The notes under the pieces are model-generated. The model did not search any database. It saw only the letters and a list, made by a program, of their open reading frames with translations, and was not told the origin of the DNA. This document shows positions 47,401 through 58,240 of a stretch of DNA of 64,000 bases, piece after piece (the first letter of the stretch is position 1; each line of letters starts with the position of its first letter). The translations under genes were made by a program, and so were the position numbers. This DNA comes from Oreocharis arfaki. Lineage: Eukaryota > Chordata > Aves > Passeriformes > Paramythiidae. Where the stretch lies: the NCBI GenBank assembly GCA_013398015.1, contig VZRR01003274.1, positions 124,265 through 188,264 of the forward strand, read 5' to 3'.

Positions 47401-50400
47401 ACTTTCCTAAACCTTCTCCCGCTTCCACTATGCCCAAACCAGGCCACCCAGCTCTTCCTTGCCACAGGATGCCCTGTCCTCTCCCAGGTGGCCGGGGGGC
47501 AGCTCTCACCTGATGTTTTCGGTGGGTGCCTTGCCGTGCCTCTTGATGGCAGAGCACTCATTTTTGTGGTTGAGCCAGGCCGCTCTCTGGCACGTCCTGT
47601 CGCAGTAATGGGCAAACTTGCACTGCCCACAGCGGTGGAGCCTCTCCTGCCGCTTGAAGCAGGTGTGACAGATGACGTGTGTCAGGCTGGAAGGACAGAA
47701 GGACACAGTGGATCAGTGAGGGCCAGCTCTGCCCAGCGAAGATCCTGCAGCTTTTCACCCCTGGGCTCCCCGCAGCCACTAAAATGGACCCCTCAAGATT
47801 TTTTGGGGAGGATGGACAAACATCCCACTCAGCTTAATCCTTGCGTTCTTGCCCAGTGCTGTTGCTGCAAGTTAAATGGTCATGGAATAACTGGGACCGC
47901 TTCAAAAGGGATATTTTTTCTTTGGGGGATTCAAAACAGGATTTCCAAGAAGCATCCTACAGTGGTATGCATGTAACTATAACCCAGGCCCGGGGAGGAG
48001 TGCGTCAGAGGATGGTGATGAAGAAGTCTGACCTCACATCCTCCCTCTGAGAGTGTCCAGGGTTCCAGACTGAGGGGAAACCTCCCGCATAAGCCCCTTC
48101 ATGTGTCCAGCTGTTGCTCCTAGAACTTAGTTCACTGAGAAGGAGGAGGAGACCCTTTGGTCTCCTGTCCAAAAAATTTTGGGACTTTCCCCTTGCTGCT
48201 AGAGAAGGCTTTTCACTGCCTGATTTGGTGTCTCCAGCTGTCTGCTTCTCCAGGCAACCGCCCACTTCATCTGGGCCTCCAGCCAGGCTCGACAGTACAG
48301 AATTTAAATTCCTGTCACTCAGCCACTGCTGGTGCCAGAAGGGAGGTTTTCCTCACTGCAAAAAGCTCAGGGACCACAGGGGCTTCATGATCAAGGGAAC
48401 GTTTATCACTGTCCACAGCACAGAGGAGGGAAGCTGTGGCATGGGGAAATGAAAAAAATTATTGATGATCCCATAAGGAGGATATGCCACAAGCAGGAAT
48501 CAGACTCACAGTCCCTGAGAATCCAGCCCAAAGACTGTCCTGTCTCTCTACTATACATATATATATATATTTACATATGCATACTTATATCTATCACAGT
48601 ACATTTAAAATGCATTTTCTTCCCTCTGGCAGTACTATATGAGCTGCTGACATCATCTACCCTGAGCCTTGGCTCCTGCAGGATGAAGAGGGCCACTGAT
48701 TTAAAAGCAGACAAAGCACTTGCAAAAATGAGGTTTGGAAAATGAGGTTTAGGAAAGTGAGCAGTGCTGGAGGGAGCCCAGCGCAAGGCAAGCACTGGGA
48801 TGGGGCAGGGGGAAGCATGTCTGGGAAGGGGGATGCAGCCAGCTCCACTGTGTCAAATGGAAGAGCTGAGAGCTGGTGAGAAATGTGAGGCTGTGCTCTG
48901 TCAGCTGTCAGGTCGGGGGGCAGAGAGGTGCAAGAGAGATTACACTCCTTGTAAGGCAAAGCAGAGCCAGAGAGCTGATAAAACCCACATGGTTACATCG
49001 TGCCAGGAAGCACAGGGAGATATCTCACATGGGGAATGGGGGTCCCTTCTGCCACCTGGATGTTTTAAGGGTAGTCAGAAAGCAAAAAAAAAGACGTTTC
49101 CTTGTAGAGAGGAATGACAGGCTGGAAAGGAGTGCAGTGCAGAAAAACCCAAGCCCTCCAACAGGTGCTTCTCTCCCCTCAGTCTGCTCCCCGAGAATAA
49201 AAATACTGAAATGCTGGCTTTGCATTTTGCTGTGTATTGCATAGGGTGTCCAGATTTTCCAAAGCAAACCTGGCTGGCAGAACTTACCGCCAGATCTGGA
49301 AATCCCTCATATCTGAGGAGATGGAGAAATGCACCAAAAAAGTTATGTAAGACTTTCTGAGAAAGCAAAGGAACAGCCCTTGTAGTATTGAAACCATAGA
49401 GAAAAGTACTCATGGGTAACCTGACTGCCAGGTGTAAGAAATACTGCATCTCTTACAAAACCATTATGGGATCCTCCATGCCCCAAAACGGTTTCAAAGA
49501 AAACTGGATTTATTGATATTGTGTGTTATCAAGACTCTAGGGGCCTGGGCTCAGCTGTAGGCATAGTAAAAAAATCTGGAGACACAAGTATTTGAGATCT
49601 ATTGCCTAAATCTTCGACTAACATTGGTTAAGCATCTGCAAGCACCTAAATCCCCCAGGTGCCCCTTGGCAGTCGTGCAAACTCCTGCTGTGTCAGAGGA
49701 GCTCAGAGCTGGATGCCCCTGGAGGGAATGGCAGAGTGGGGCTCTCCCTTGGCTGGGTTCTGATACCATCTGTCCTGGAGATGGACAGCACCCGGACACC
49801 GAAGGCTTGCAGTGCTCACAGCCTCCCCTCTCACCCCTTCTGCAGTGTTAAGGTTCTCCAGGTGAAGCAGCCTGAGATTAAACTTTAGTCTTTCAGCCTG
49901 TGGAAATCACTGGTCTATAAAACCTTCTCTGTCTGCTCTAGGGAGTGTTTAGCACAACTCGAAATGGCTGCAGGTATCCCAGAGCTCTCCTCCTGGTACA
50001 GAGAGCAGCCCACACCCACGTGGTCAGGATGCTGCATGGCCAGAGAGCCCCAAACTCCCTGGAGAGAACCCTGGGGAGGTGACTTCTGCTGTGGCACCTA
50101 CCCAGGAACCCTGGAGGTTGGCACCTTCTGGGTCTTGCTGCTCAGCTTCCCTTGCTTTACCATACAACAACATTTGCTTTCTGCTGTGCCTGTGCATGCC
50201 ATGGCCTCTGAGGTGATCCCTGCCCCCTTCCACACATAGTGAGAACTGCTTCTCACCCTGCCCAAAAGCAGGATCTTCTTTAGTACAGTGATGCCTCCAG
50301 CCCATCATAAGCTTGCCAGGTCAGGGATTTGGGACTGACTTAGAGGGCAGATGCCACTGACAGACTCAATGAATGACTTTCTGGGGAGCCTCAGGTTTCC

Positions 50401-53400
50401 TTGGCCTCCCACCCAAGCACCAGCTGAGCTGAACTCTGGAAGGCTCACGTGCTCTGGTGCTACGTAGGTGAGACGCACAACTGCAGCTAATCCTGGGTGT
50501 AGCTACAGTGACAAAAGCAGTGATTCAATGTGCCAGCCAACAAATGCAAGAGGTAACAGAGCACTGACAGCTAAACCATGGCTCCTGCAAGCACAGCTCG
50601 CAGTGAAAGCACAAGAAACAAATATTTCTTGCGACTGCTTGGACTGGATTCAGACAAATTAAAGTCTGTTGGACCTGCCAGGACAGAGGGCTGAGCACTG
50701 TCACAGGAAATGTATTGACCTCATCTCTGAGACATGCACAACCCAAACATCTGCCATCCAGCACGCACGACATCTCATTCACTGGCCTGGAAAAGCCAGG
50801 TGAGATGGCTTTAGTGCAAAGAACAGAGGAGGATTTCATTGAGTAGCTGATGGACACGGTGAGTAGCTCACAAACTGTTTAACATGGGCTCATGCTGTTC
50901 TGTACATCACAGGTGATACACACAGATGGCCTAACTTACACCTAAATCCTATTTATTACTGCTTGGCAGGACATCTGTCTCCTCAGTCTGCTACAGAGAA
51001 CAGCGTAAGAGCAGCTTAAGATGTAGGCAAAGTCTCCTTGGCTTTCAAAGCAGGGGCTGTAAGACTTCACTAAAGACAGCAGCCTAAGGAAATGCACCTG
51101 CTGTTTCAGCAGGGACAGGGCACGGGAGGTGCTCAATAGCTTTCTTCTACTGAGGCTATGTAAAGATGAGTTATTAGCATAAGAATGGGTTTGCTACTTT
51201 AAAAAGGGGTTGGACCTTAATATTTTCTTCTTTAAAATGTCAGGGATGATATATCCTAGTTTTTCTGATTTGAGTGGAGGATGTATTTTAGACTAATTTT
51301 TGCCTATTTTATTTTTAGTCTTTCATTACAAGATTTCCCAGCCTCTTCTTATAGGTGTGGGTGAGGTTTTCTTTAGAAAGCCACCTTTTCTCCCAGGTTT
51401 TACTTAAACTTTTGAACAAATGAGATAATAATAAAAAAAATCAAACCCCAGAACACTTTTTAAAATGTGAATACAATCACATTAGCTCTCAGTCTTTGTC
51501 AGTATCAACTCAAAGAATTTGTTCCCATAATCTTTTCAGTCATGCTGTTATGGAAAATTTTTGATTTCTTGTATCTCTAGGTCATCCCAACTACAGTAAC
51601 AGAGCTCCCCACATTTCCTTGGAAAAATGTTTTTGGCCTCTTTCATACATCAAAAAGAAGCATAAAAGCTGGATTATCTCAGTTTTTAGCAGTTTGCAGA
51701 TCACTCATCCAGCAGATCTTCAGGTGATCTTGGCTTTCCACCACATGATGCTGTTTCCTTTGAGTATTGTCCCTCAAATCCTGCTAGTTAGAGAGCAAAC
51801 CTTCTCTTGGCTGAGGCTGACAGAGATATATGAGGCATCCCCTTGCTTACATGAGATGTAAACTCCTACAGGCTTGAGAGCCAACTGATGTGTCAGAGGA
51901 GAAGGTCACATACAGTACATTGAGCCCAGGCACTGGGAATGCCGTCGTCAGGAGGGTGACGGAGGAAAGGAGACCTGGGATCTTCCAGGGGAGTGCAAAG
52001 AGTGAGGAAGGATTAGAGATAGAGCCTCTCAGTGAGGGGCTCAGGGGCTTTGCAAATTGAAAAATTACCCCAACAAAAGCAAAGAATCCCTTGAGAAGAT
52101 GTATTTCCAGCTTTCTGCTTCTACGTTAGAGCAAAGCAGGCCTGACACCTGTGTCTTCTGAGTGATATTTCAGCTGATAACAGCAAGGCTGACTCAAACA
52201 GAGATCAGGCTGTGTCCGCACTTTATCCTGTAAATCACACAGTTCTGCACCCCCTTTTAATCAGTATTCACCATCTCTTTAAGCAGCCTGCTCTCATTCA
52301 GGTAGAAGTGACAGGCTTGATACAGGAGTCAACGCCCAGTAACGACTGGGTTAAGGGACAAAGTTATAGAATCATAAAATCAGAATGGTTTGGGCTGGAA
52401 GGGACCTTTAAAGGTCATAAAGCTTAATACCCCCTGCAATGACCAGGGTTAGCCTAGTGAGTCATACCCTGGCCTTAAAATCTGTGAGCTTGCTGATGTT
52501 TATAGGAACATTTCTCTTTGAGTTTTATGTACTTCTAGATTAAAAGTCTCGGTCACTGTGCAAGAAACTGCTGCTCAGATGACCATCATTGGGCTAAAGA
52601 GTACAAGGCCTCGCCAGCCTTAATGACTTCAGGGGCTTTCAGGGTCCCTGTGACCTTCAGAGGCTTCCAGAGTGGGATGCAGCCTGTACATTTAGACACC
52701 TGGATGTGCTCATCTGTACCCCCTGTGTCTGAGTAGAGATCACCACCGCACTCAGCGGGGTCTGGAATGTCAGTCAGCTCAAAGGTCTATGATGAGTGCA
52801 AATTATAGGGTTCCACTGATTATATGGGCACTTGGGGCTGGATTCACTTCTCTGGATACAGGAGTCCAGTGTTAGACTCTGCAGGGACATCTGATGATAG
52901 AGTTTTGTCAAAAAAAACATTTCTCCTTTTCTTAGCAAAATAAAATCTCCCCACCTCCTCAAACTCAACCTGCTACTGAAAGACAGACATCCGTAAGGTG
53001 CAGTGGGGTGACAGCCTCAGGTCCAAATTACTTCGACAGCTCCTCACATCTGTCTGTGTGTGTATCTATCTCCATCTACATATAAAAGTCAGGTTGAAGT
53101 CTGTGCTATGACATCCAGCTGCCCTGGAAGAGGGCAGCTTCCAGCAGTGGAGGAGGTACCCAGCAGTGACAGCAGCCCTGAGGTCTGACTTTCTGGGCAG
53201 TAAGTACAGATACAACATTTTATTTGCCTGGTAGCTTGTCAAAGCTCCCACGTGTAACTTGTTACTGACTTTAAACTTGACCATCTTGTTATTGGCCGGG
53301 TAAATTGTGGCTGATATCCCAGTCTGATTTCCATTTCAAGCTCTGTTTTAGAGAGCACGACTCTGTTGTATCTCTGCAGGGCTGTTCCTGCTAATCTCAA

Positions 53401-56393
53401 AAAGACCTTTGCTTTGCCTGCACATCCTGTGGAGCCACACAGAAGGTCACTGTGTGGCCTCTGCACTTCGACTGCCTTCCATAGACCTTTCAACAGCAAA
53501 ATCACAGGAAGGATTTCAGGATCTCAACACCCACAGACTGGGAACGGACTTCCCAAAGGACTGAGTTCTTCAAAGGGCTGCAAAATAGAGACCAGCTGTG
53601 CATTCTAGTGCATCTGCATGGTCTTTATGCACAAAGAAAGCTGAGATCTCTCAGTTTTTCATATGTGAAAATATGGTCACATATTTGGTAGGACCTGAGC
53701 CAAAAACTTAAACGCAGCAATCATTCATATTTGAATCCCTTTTCCATAGCACACACACACAGTGCTTTCAGCAAGATATGGGAGATACTGAGTTGAATTA
53801 GGATGAGGGACTTTGGGTTACCCTGTGCAGGCTGAGACCCTTTTTAACAGCGTAGACTCAACACCAGTTTTGGGACCTATACATGTGTTTGAGGACAAGG
53901 AAAAGCACATGTCTCTTCCCTGGACTCTTCATCCATGCAGAGACAACAGCAGTTCTTTCAGGGTAAAATCAGCTACCCATGGCCAGGTGTGGATTTATTC
54001 TTGCAGGAATAAAGAACACAAGGATGCAAGCAACCATTCTTCGACAGAAATCAATTCAATGAGGTTTGATGCAATTTAATATCCTGGCACAGCAATAGAA
54101 GGTACCTTTAAAACTAAAGCCCTAGGTGTGTAAGAAAAGCATCAGGGTGATTTCCACAAGAAAAATGTGTGTTTCCATTATATGTCAGGCCCAGGGTATC
54201 CCCTGCCAAGCATTAATCAACAAGCATTTATTCTGTTTCTGAGATTTTGGGACTGCATTTCACCCCTGACCTATACTCAGTGCTTTGGGATGAAATGTGT
54301 CACAGGAGGGTAAGAATCCATTTATTATTGCACAACAGTTGCAGAGAAGGGCTGTGTTTACCTTGACTCCTTGCTGCTCAACCTCTGGACCTGCCCTCTG
54401 GGACCGAAACAAGCCCAGCTTAGGGAGGAAGGGAGGGAAGCAGGGAAACACATCTCTCCCCATCCGAGGTTTTCTGTTGGAAACCTCAGCCTAAGACACA
54501 GTCTGCAGTCTAAGAGCTGATGCAGTGATAACTTCTGCCTTTATCTCACGTTACACAAGTGACATTTGAAAAAGCAGCAAAGTCGTAGCTCTTCAACACG
54601 GGCAGCTCTGATTTATTCATGGTGCAACATTTCACACAGAAAAAATTGTTTTAGTGGTTTTTTTTTAAAAAAAGGTATTTTTAATAAGGCATATGAGAGA
54701 AATAATTGTCCACAGGCACTTCTGAAGCAAATCACCACGAAATTCCAGCTAGCGACACGAGTGAAACTGAAGTACAAGAGCTAAAAGGACACATCAAGGA
54801 GAAATTATTTTGTCACCAACTCCTGTAATTGAACTCAGGGTGAAGACTTCAAGAACTCAACATTTTAAAGTGAAAAATGACATTTTTAATGTGAGCTCTT
54901 GCAATGACATATTAAAATAAAAACTCAAGGTGTCATTCCTGCTGTAGCAAAGATTCATAATCATGTTCACCCACTGACAGTTAAAGGACAAGGAAACAGT
55001 GAAAGACACACAAAAAACTTATTTCTTGCTCTGCCCATTTAATACCCAATTCTCTGCTACTGTCAGATCACACAGTGGTACTGATCAGCTTCAGCTACAA
55101 GATGACCAGGGTTAAAACAGCAGCACGACCTCTGCTTGTGTCCTGGACTTTGTTGACAGAGTCGGTTTAATCAGAGAAAACTCAGCTAAGCAGAATTGCT
55201 CAGAGCCCTGTTTAGTGTACAGAGTATTTACTAAAGCCACTGTTTGAGGCTAAAAATTCAGTCTCAGGACTCACCATAACGCCCTTGAAGAGCACTTACA
55301 ACCTTCCTAAGCTCAGAATGAAACCTTCAGCTGCCATCTAAATACTCAGTTTAAAAATTCAGGCCTCATTCTATTCTCAGTTAGCATGTTATAAGGCTGA
55401 ACAAATTCCATTTGCGTCGGAGGCTTTCATTCAGATTTAGCCCAATGGAGATCATCATAGAAATCAGTTCTTTGCACCTTTTCTCTTCCAGGTTATTTAA
55501 GTGACTCTCCCGCTGATTCAAAGGGCAGAAGTTGGCACCAGACACACCAGCAGCTCAGGCTGAGTGAATGTTGTGATTAAAACAAGCAGCAGAAAAGAAA
55601 AATATCCTTGCACCAGAACTCAGTGTCTGGCTACATCAGTGTGAACATGAATTTAAAACCAGTCTCGTAAAAGAGCAAAAGCAGACACTTGTCTCCAGTT
55701 AGCTCAGCCAGCTGTAAATATTAAATCTCTTTAACAGAAACAGTGTCACTTGCTGATCCCCATCAGCTCCTAGCTCGAGAGCAGCGGGTGATGAAGCTGC
55801 AAGTGCAGCTGGGGATGGCACACGCGAGCAGAGCACAATGGAACTCATTTTTATCGTGTATTACCCATCAGAGACTTCAGCGAAGTCAGTCTGAGATTCC
55901 CGTGTACCTCAATTACACTAACTCCTGGCAGTTCACTGCAGTGTAGCATGGGGCTGGTTTTGTGAGGCACTGAATACCTGCAACTTTCGCTGCATTTCTG
56001 AAAGGTTACCAAGCACCTTGCAAGGTCACACTCTGGAAACAAACTGCACCATACTAAAAGTGACAAAGCTGATCTGAGCCCCGGGAAGGACATTCGCTGC
56101 AAGCTGTGAATGTGGCTTTAGAGAAGTGCTTCTGACTTCCCTCTCATCCCTTCTCTGATGTCATCCAGACACCCCCAAACTTTTATAAAACCAGCTGGAT
56201 GAAATTTTGCAGCGAGATTACTTTTGCTCTGAGTTTTATAAGCGCTTTTCTCTTACCTGTCAAAAACCACGGCTGCGTAGGCTGGCTCCGCAAAGATGAC
56301 GTCCCCAGGCAAGAATTCCTTCTGGGCTTTCAAGCCCCTGCCTTTGCCTTCGGTTTTGAACACTTCCACTGACTCCATTCCTCCTTTGGTCAT
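32324..56393 (-). CDS. SMYD1: SET and MYND domain protein 1, muscle methyltransferase (whole gene, 10 coding exons)
   Basis: SMYD1 (Bop) is a striated-muscle lysine methyltransferase that acts in the nucleus with HDACs and skNAC and in the sarcomere in myosin assembly. Minus-strand coding exons are 56393-56257, 47686-47510, 46864-46651, 45231-45101, 43322-43284, 40599-40407, 36992-36900, 35760-35597, 34086-33918 and 32482-32324. They total 1476 bp, or 491 aa, against 490 aa in human as I remember it. All introns are GT-AG and in frame. The SET domain is split by a MYND zinc finger (residues 52-90, with Cys52, 55, 65, 68, 74, 78, His86, Cys90). The NHDCWPN cofactor motif is at 205-211, catalytic-type Tyr252 lies in GDELTVSYVDF, and the post-SET cysteines 274, 276 and 279 (CTCEHC) with Cys208 form the third zinc site. 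The C-terminal half is the TPR-like helical domain. The gene appears intact. Intron 1 is 8.6 kb. Confidence 0.97.
33205..33520. repeat. Cluster of AATAAAG words with about 40-bp spacing in SMYD1 intron 9
   Basis: AATAAAGG occurs at 33212, 33252 and 33293, with a variant (ATTAAAGG) near 33336. AATAAAG recurs near 33493 and 33513. The first spacings are 40, 41 and about 43 bp. The intervening sequence is only weakly alike, so this may be a very old tandem repeat or coincidence. Confidence 0.3.
33918..34086 (-). CDS. SMYD1: SMYD1 exon 9, residues 383-439
   Basis: The acceptor is TTTTCCCAG|G and the donor is GAG|GTAGGA; the exon is 169 bp, phase 2 to 0. It encodes YHPNNAQLGMAVMRAGVTHW and ICKAYAILLITHGPSHPITK. 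Confidence 0.96.
35597..35760 (-). CDS. SMYD1: SMYD1 exon 8, residues 329-382
   Basis: The acceptor is CACGCTCAG and the donor is CT|GTGCGT; the exon is 164 bp, phase 0 to 2. It encodes VVKLCRDCLEKQEPVLGDTN, LSYLQMFEEAADYAKRMVDG, the TPR-like helices. The donor was chosen because it joins in frame to KIYHPNNAQLG of the next exon. Confidence 0.94.
36900..36992 (-). CDS. SMYD1: SMYD1 exon 7, residues 298-328
   Basis: The acceptor is TGTCCTCAG and the donor is GAG|GTGAGT; the exon is 93 bp, phase 0 to 0. It encodes PSADTVKEVIQLSKDTLEK and EGHYHE, the start of the C-terminal helical domain. Confidence 0.95.
38730..38816 (+). mobile_element. CR1 LINE 3' end fragment in SMYD1 intron 6
   Basis: CTAGTGGAAGGTGTCCCTGC, then ATGGCAGGGCAGATGGAAT, TAAGGTCCCTTCCAAGCC and ATTCTATGATTC match the CR1 tail. 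It is antisense relative to SMYD1. Confidence 0.9.
40407..40599 (-). CDS. SMYD1: SMYD1 exon 6, residues 233-297, SET/post-SET
   Basis: The acceptor is GCCCTCAG|G and the donor is AAG|GTATGG; the exon is 193 bp, phase 2 to 0. It encodes IELRALNKISPGDELTVSY, DFLNLSEERRKQLKRQYYF and DCTCEHC, which supplies Tyr252 and the post-SET zinc cysteines. Confidence 0.96.
43284..43322 (-). CDS. SMYD1: SMYD1 exon 5, 39-bp cassette microexon, residues 220-232
   Basis: The acceptor is TCTTTCAG|T and the donor is AG|GTGGGT; 39 bp, phase 2 to 2. It encodes HEAVRSMFHTQM plus split codons. Skipping keeps frame and changes the junction from NNGN to NNGK followed by IELRAL. Mammalian SMYD1 has long and short muscle isoforms differing by exactly this 13-aa segment. 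Confidence 0.93.
43655..43958 (+). repeat. Diverged interspersed repeat, copy A (SMYD1 intron 4)
   Basis: This roughly 300-bp segment is closely similar to the reverse complement of 53085-53366. Shared blocks include tgaaatggaaatcagactgg, atatcagccacaatttaccc, gtgggagctttgacaagct and ggtacctcctccactgctgg-type stretches. Copy A carries an extra stretch of about 45 bp near 43870-43915. The family is not recognised; it is not CR1. It could be part of an LTR or an old DNA transposon. Confidence 0.8.
45101..45231 (-). CDS. SMYD1: SMYD1 exon 4, residues 177-219, SET cofactor site
   Basis: The acceptor is TTGGGACCAG and the donor is AA|GTGAGT; the exon is 131 bp, phase 0 to 2. It encodes CNGFTLSDQRGLQAVGVGIF and NHDCWPNCTVVFNNG. 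The NH.C.PN motif contacts S-adenosylmethionine. Confidence 0.95.
46195..46380. repeat. AT-rich island in SMYD1 intron 3
   Basis: This is a strongly AT-rich stretch with several TATTAAT and ATATATT words, including short dyads such as GATATTA...TAATATC. No element is recognised. Confidence 0.5.
46651..46864 (-). CDS. SMYD1: SMYD1 exon 3, residues 105-176
   Basis: The acceptor is CCTGGCCAG|G and the donor is GTG|GTAAGT; the exon is 214 bp, phase 2 to 0. It encodes LAARILWKIEREGSGLSEG, LVSIDELQNHV and FGMQFISHIFGV. Confidence 0.96.
47510..47686 (-). CDS. SMYD1: SMYD1 exon 2, residues 46-104, MYND zinc finger
   Basis: The acceptor is TCCTTCCAG|C and the donor is AG|GTGAGA; the exon is 177 bp, phase 2 to 2. 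It encodes CHTCFKRQERLHRCGQC, KFAHYCDRTCQ and WLNHKNEC, the complete Cys/His set of a MYND finger. Confidence 0.97.
48550..48572. repeat. Short (TA)n microsatellite in SMYD1 intron 1
   Basis: A run of alternating TA dinucleotides within ctatacatatatatatata. It is simple sequence. Confidence 0.6.
52365..52455 (-). mobile_element. CR1 LINE 3' end fragment, minus orientation
   Basis: The plus strand reads TATAGAATCATAAAATCAGA, ATGGTTTGGGCTGGAAGGGA and CCTTTAAAGGTCAT, the reverse complement of the CR1 tail with its terminal octamers. It has the same sense as SMYD1 transcription. The inner boundary near 52455 is approximate. Confidence 0.88.
53085..53366 (-). repeat. Diverged interspersed repeat, copy B (SMYD1 intron 1)
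   Basis: This is the second copy of the same unnamed repeat, in opposite orientation to copy A and about 9.1 kb away. Both copies translate weakly to a similar peptide (VSN..HVGALTS.QANK), which reflects shared nucleotide ancestry rather than a proven gene. It ends at the tataaaagtcagg junction on its left. Confidence 0.8.
56257..56393 (-). CDS. SMYD1: SMYD1 coding exon 1, residues 1-45
   Basis: ATG is at 56393-56391 with G at -3. A second in-frame Met at residue 6 is the start annotated in some vertebrates. The donor is AG|GTAAGA, phase 2. It encodes MESVEVF, GKGRGLKAQKEF and GDVIFAEPAYAAVVF, the N-terminal half of the SET domain. Confidence 0.95.
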
Positions 56394-56483
56394 CCCAGGG
56401 ACCTCAAGGCTTGGGAGGTGATATCTCGGAGCAAGCCAAATCTCCCGTCACTCCTGTCAACTTGGACGTGCTGCTTTGGCCAC

Positions 56484-56820
56484 GCTTATAAAAGGAGGGC
56501 TGGTCTCCCCCCACCCCTGGCCACATCGATTCCCATAGGAGGGCAAGGGGGTGGGAGCAGGAGAGGCAGGAGCCAGAGGTCCTCTGCACAATATCGCTGA
56601 TCTACACAGGGACGAGACAGGGCTGGGGTTTCTGCTTCATTAGGAAAACCCCCTCCGAGAGTGACGTTGGGAAAAGTTTCTCCCAACCACAAGAAGTTGT
56701 ATATATTACAACTCGGCTTAACTTATACTCTCCCATTGGAGGGAGAGTGTATTCTCTTTGCAGGGTATTTTTAGCGACCACATGCTTCTGTCTCTCAGGA
56801 AGCAACAGCTGAGACAGTGG
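56484..56820 (-). promoter_or_regulatory. SMYD1: SMYD1 proximal promoter
   Basis: Upstream of the ATG on the minus strand lie a TATA-like CTTTTATAAG (56485-56494, about 95 bp upstream), CCAAT (56735-56739), a MEF2-like word with one mismatch (GTATTTTTAG read on plus, 56765-56774) and a CAGCTG E-box (56806-56811). Smyd1 is a known target of MEF2C, SRF and myogenic bHLH factors. The motifs are seen; their use is inferred. Confidence 0.45.
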
Positions 56821-58240
56821 GATGGGGAGGGCTGGGATGCCTATTTCTGACCCCTGCACTGTCATCTGGCTTTTTCTAGAAATCAAACAAAGCTGCTTTA
56901 TTTTTACCCTCAAAGAGATGGACGGCGTGTTTAGAGGCAGGGATAACAGAGAAACATGTGCCTTGACATTCTCAGCATCCTGTCCCCACCAGGAAAAGAG
57001 GAATTCACTTTCCAAATGCCGGTGGCAGCGCACGTACGGAGCAGTGTGGAAGGAGCTGGAACTTCACCCACAGTTCAGCGCGGACTGTGGGAGCAAGCAG
57101 GACTAAGATCTAAGGATCCTCCCACCACCTTGGATGCACTAAACCTCTTTAAAACAGCGCCTGAGAGCTGTCCCCACCTCCAGTGCTCAGCTGTGGAAAA
57201 GAACCTGAGCCACCTGAGTGGAAAAGGAGGGTCCACCAGAGAGACTAAACTCACGAGCAGCAAGACCCTGGCTTTACTCTCTGCCCCAGTGCAAGTTCAG
57301 GGAGACACAAGGAAAGGCCACCATGTGTGAGACTGAACCTCGCTGTGAACACTGAACCCAGCCCAGATTGCCATTCAGCACTTTTTTATCATTTAATAGC
57401 ACTTCACAGGGCTGGCTCCCGCTAATTTCAGCCTCCACCCCGAGGAAACCTGGTGCTGTTTCCTCCTCCATCTTTAAGCACTGTAAGCAGATAACAATGA
57501 TTGCAAACCTCTTCCCACATCTCTGTGCTGCACAGAAGAATCTGCGTGGTTAACAGCAAAAGTGAGATGCAGAGAAACAAAGAGGGTAAATCCTGTGCAT
57601 CCTGCGGCAGTAAAATAAATCCTTTACATTTCCAAGGCAGTGGGAAGTACCACTGGGCTCTTCAAGACACAGAACTTCTCAGCACCTTCTGCTAAAAGCC
57701 TCTGGCAATGTTCCTTGCCTGCAAATGAAGTCTGGTATCATAACAAGTACCCTGTTTTATAGCCTGCCCGCGTGTGCCAAGCACAAACAGTATCAATCCA
57801 CAGCTCCATAAATTCAGGGTGATCCAGCTGTTCATGTGATTATGAGCAGTGTCTTCCACAAACAACCAGACACCTCCACTCCTCCTGAGGAGGACCAGAG
57901 CTGTCCCAGAGCCATCAGCACAAGCATCCCGGTTCACGATGTGCAGCCTTGAAAAGTCACTGCAGGCAATTAACTCCTACAAGCAATTACAATTTTAACT
58001 GCAATGCTCTACATGTGTGATAGGTGATGTCAGAATGCTCTGGTCTCATCTGTTATTCACGAGTTACTCCCTTGGCTGTAGACATCTTTTAGAAACTGCC
58101 AGAAGGACTTTAGCACCTCAAAATCAGTGCTGATTGTTTTTTTTCCTTTCAAACTCATGCAACTTGGAGTGTGGCTATATTGAACCCAATCTTTAATATC
58201 ACCAATCACTGTTTCTCTTTCCCAGATAACAAATAATATA

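Larger units (their letters stand above)
47687..56256 (-). other. SMYD1: SMYD1 intron 1 (8.6 kb)
   Basis: This is the longest intron in the window. It contains repeat copy B (53085-53366), a CR1 fragment (about 52365-52455), a short TA tract (48550) and one consensus MEF2-type word TTATTTTTAG at 51309-51318. No additional coding exon is recognised. Confidence 0.75.

Noticed and set aside
47278..47976. Plus-strand frame of 232 codons
   Set aside because: It is antisense to SMYD1 exon 2 and is explained by the MYND-finger exon on the minus strand.
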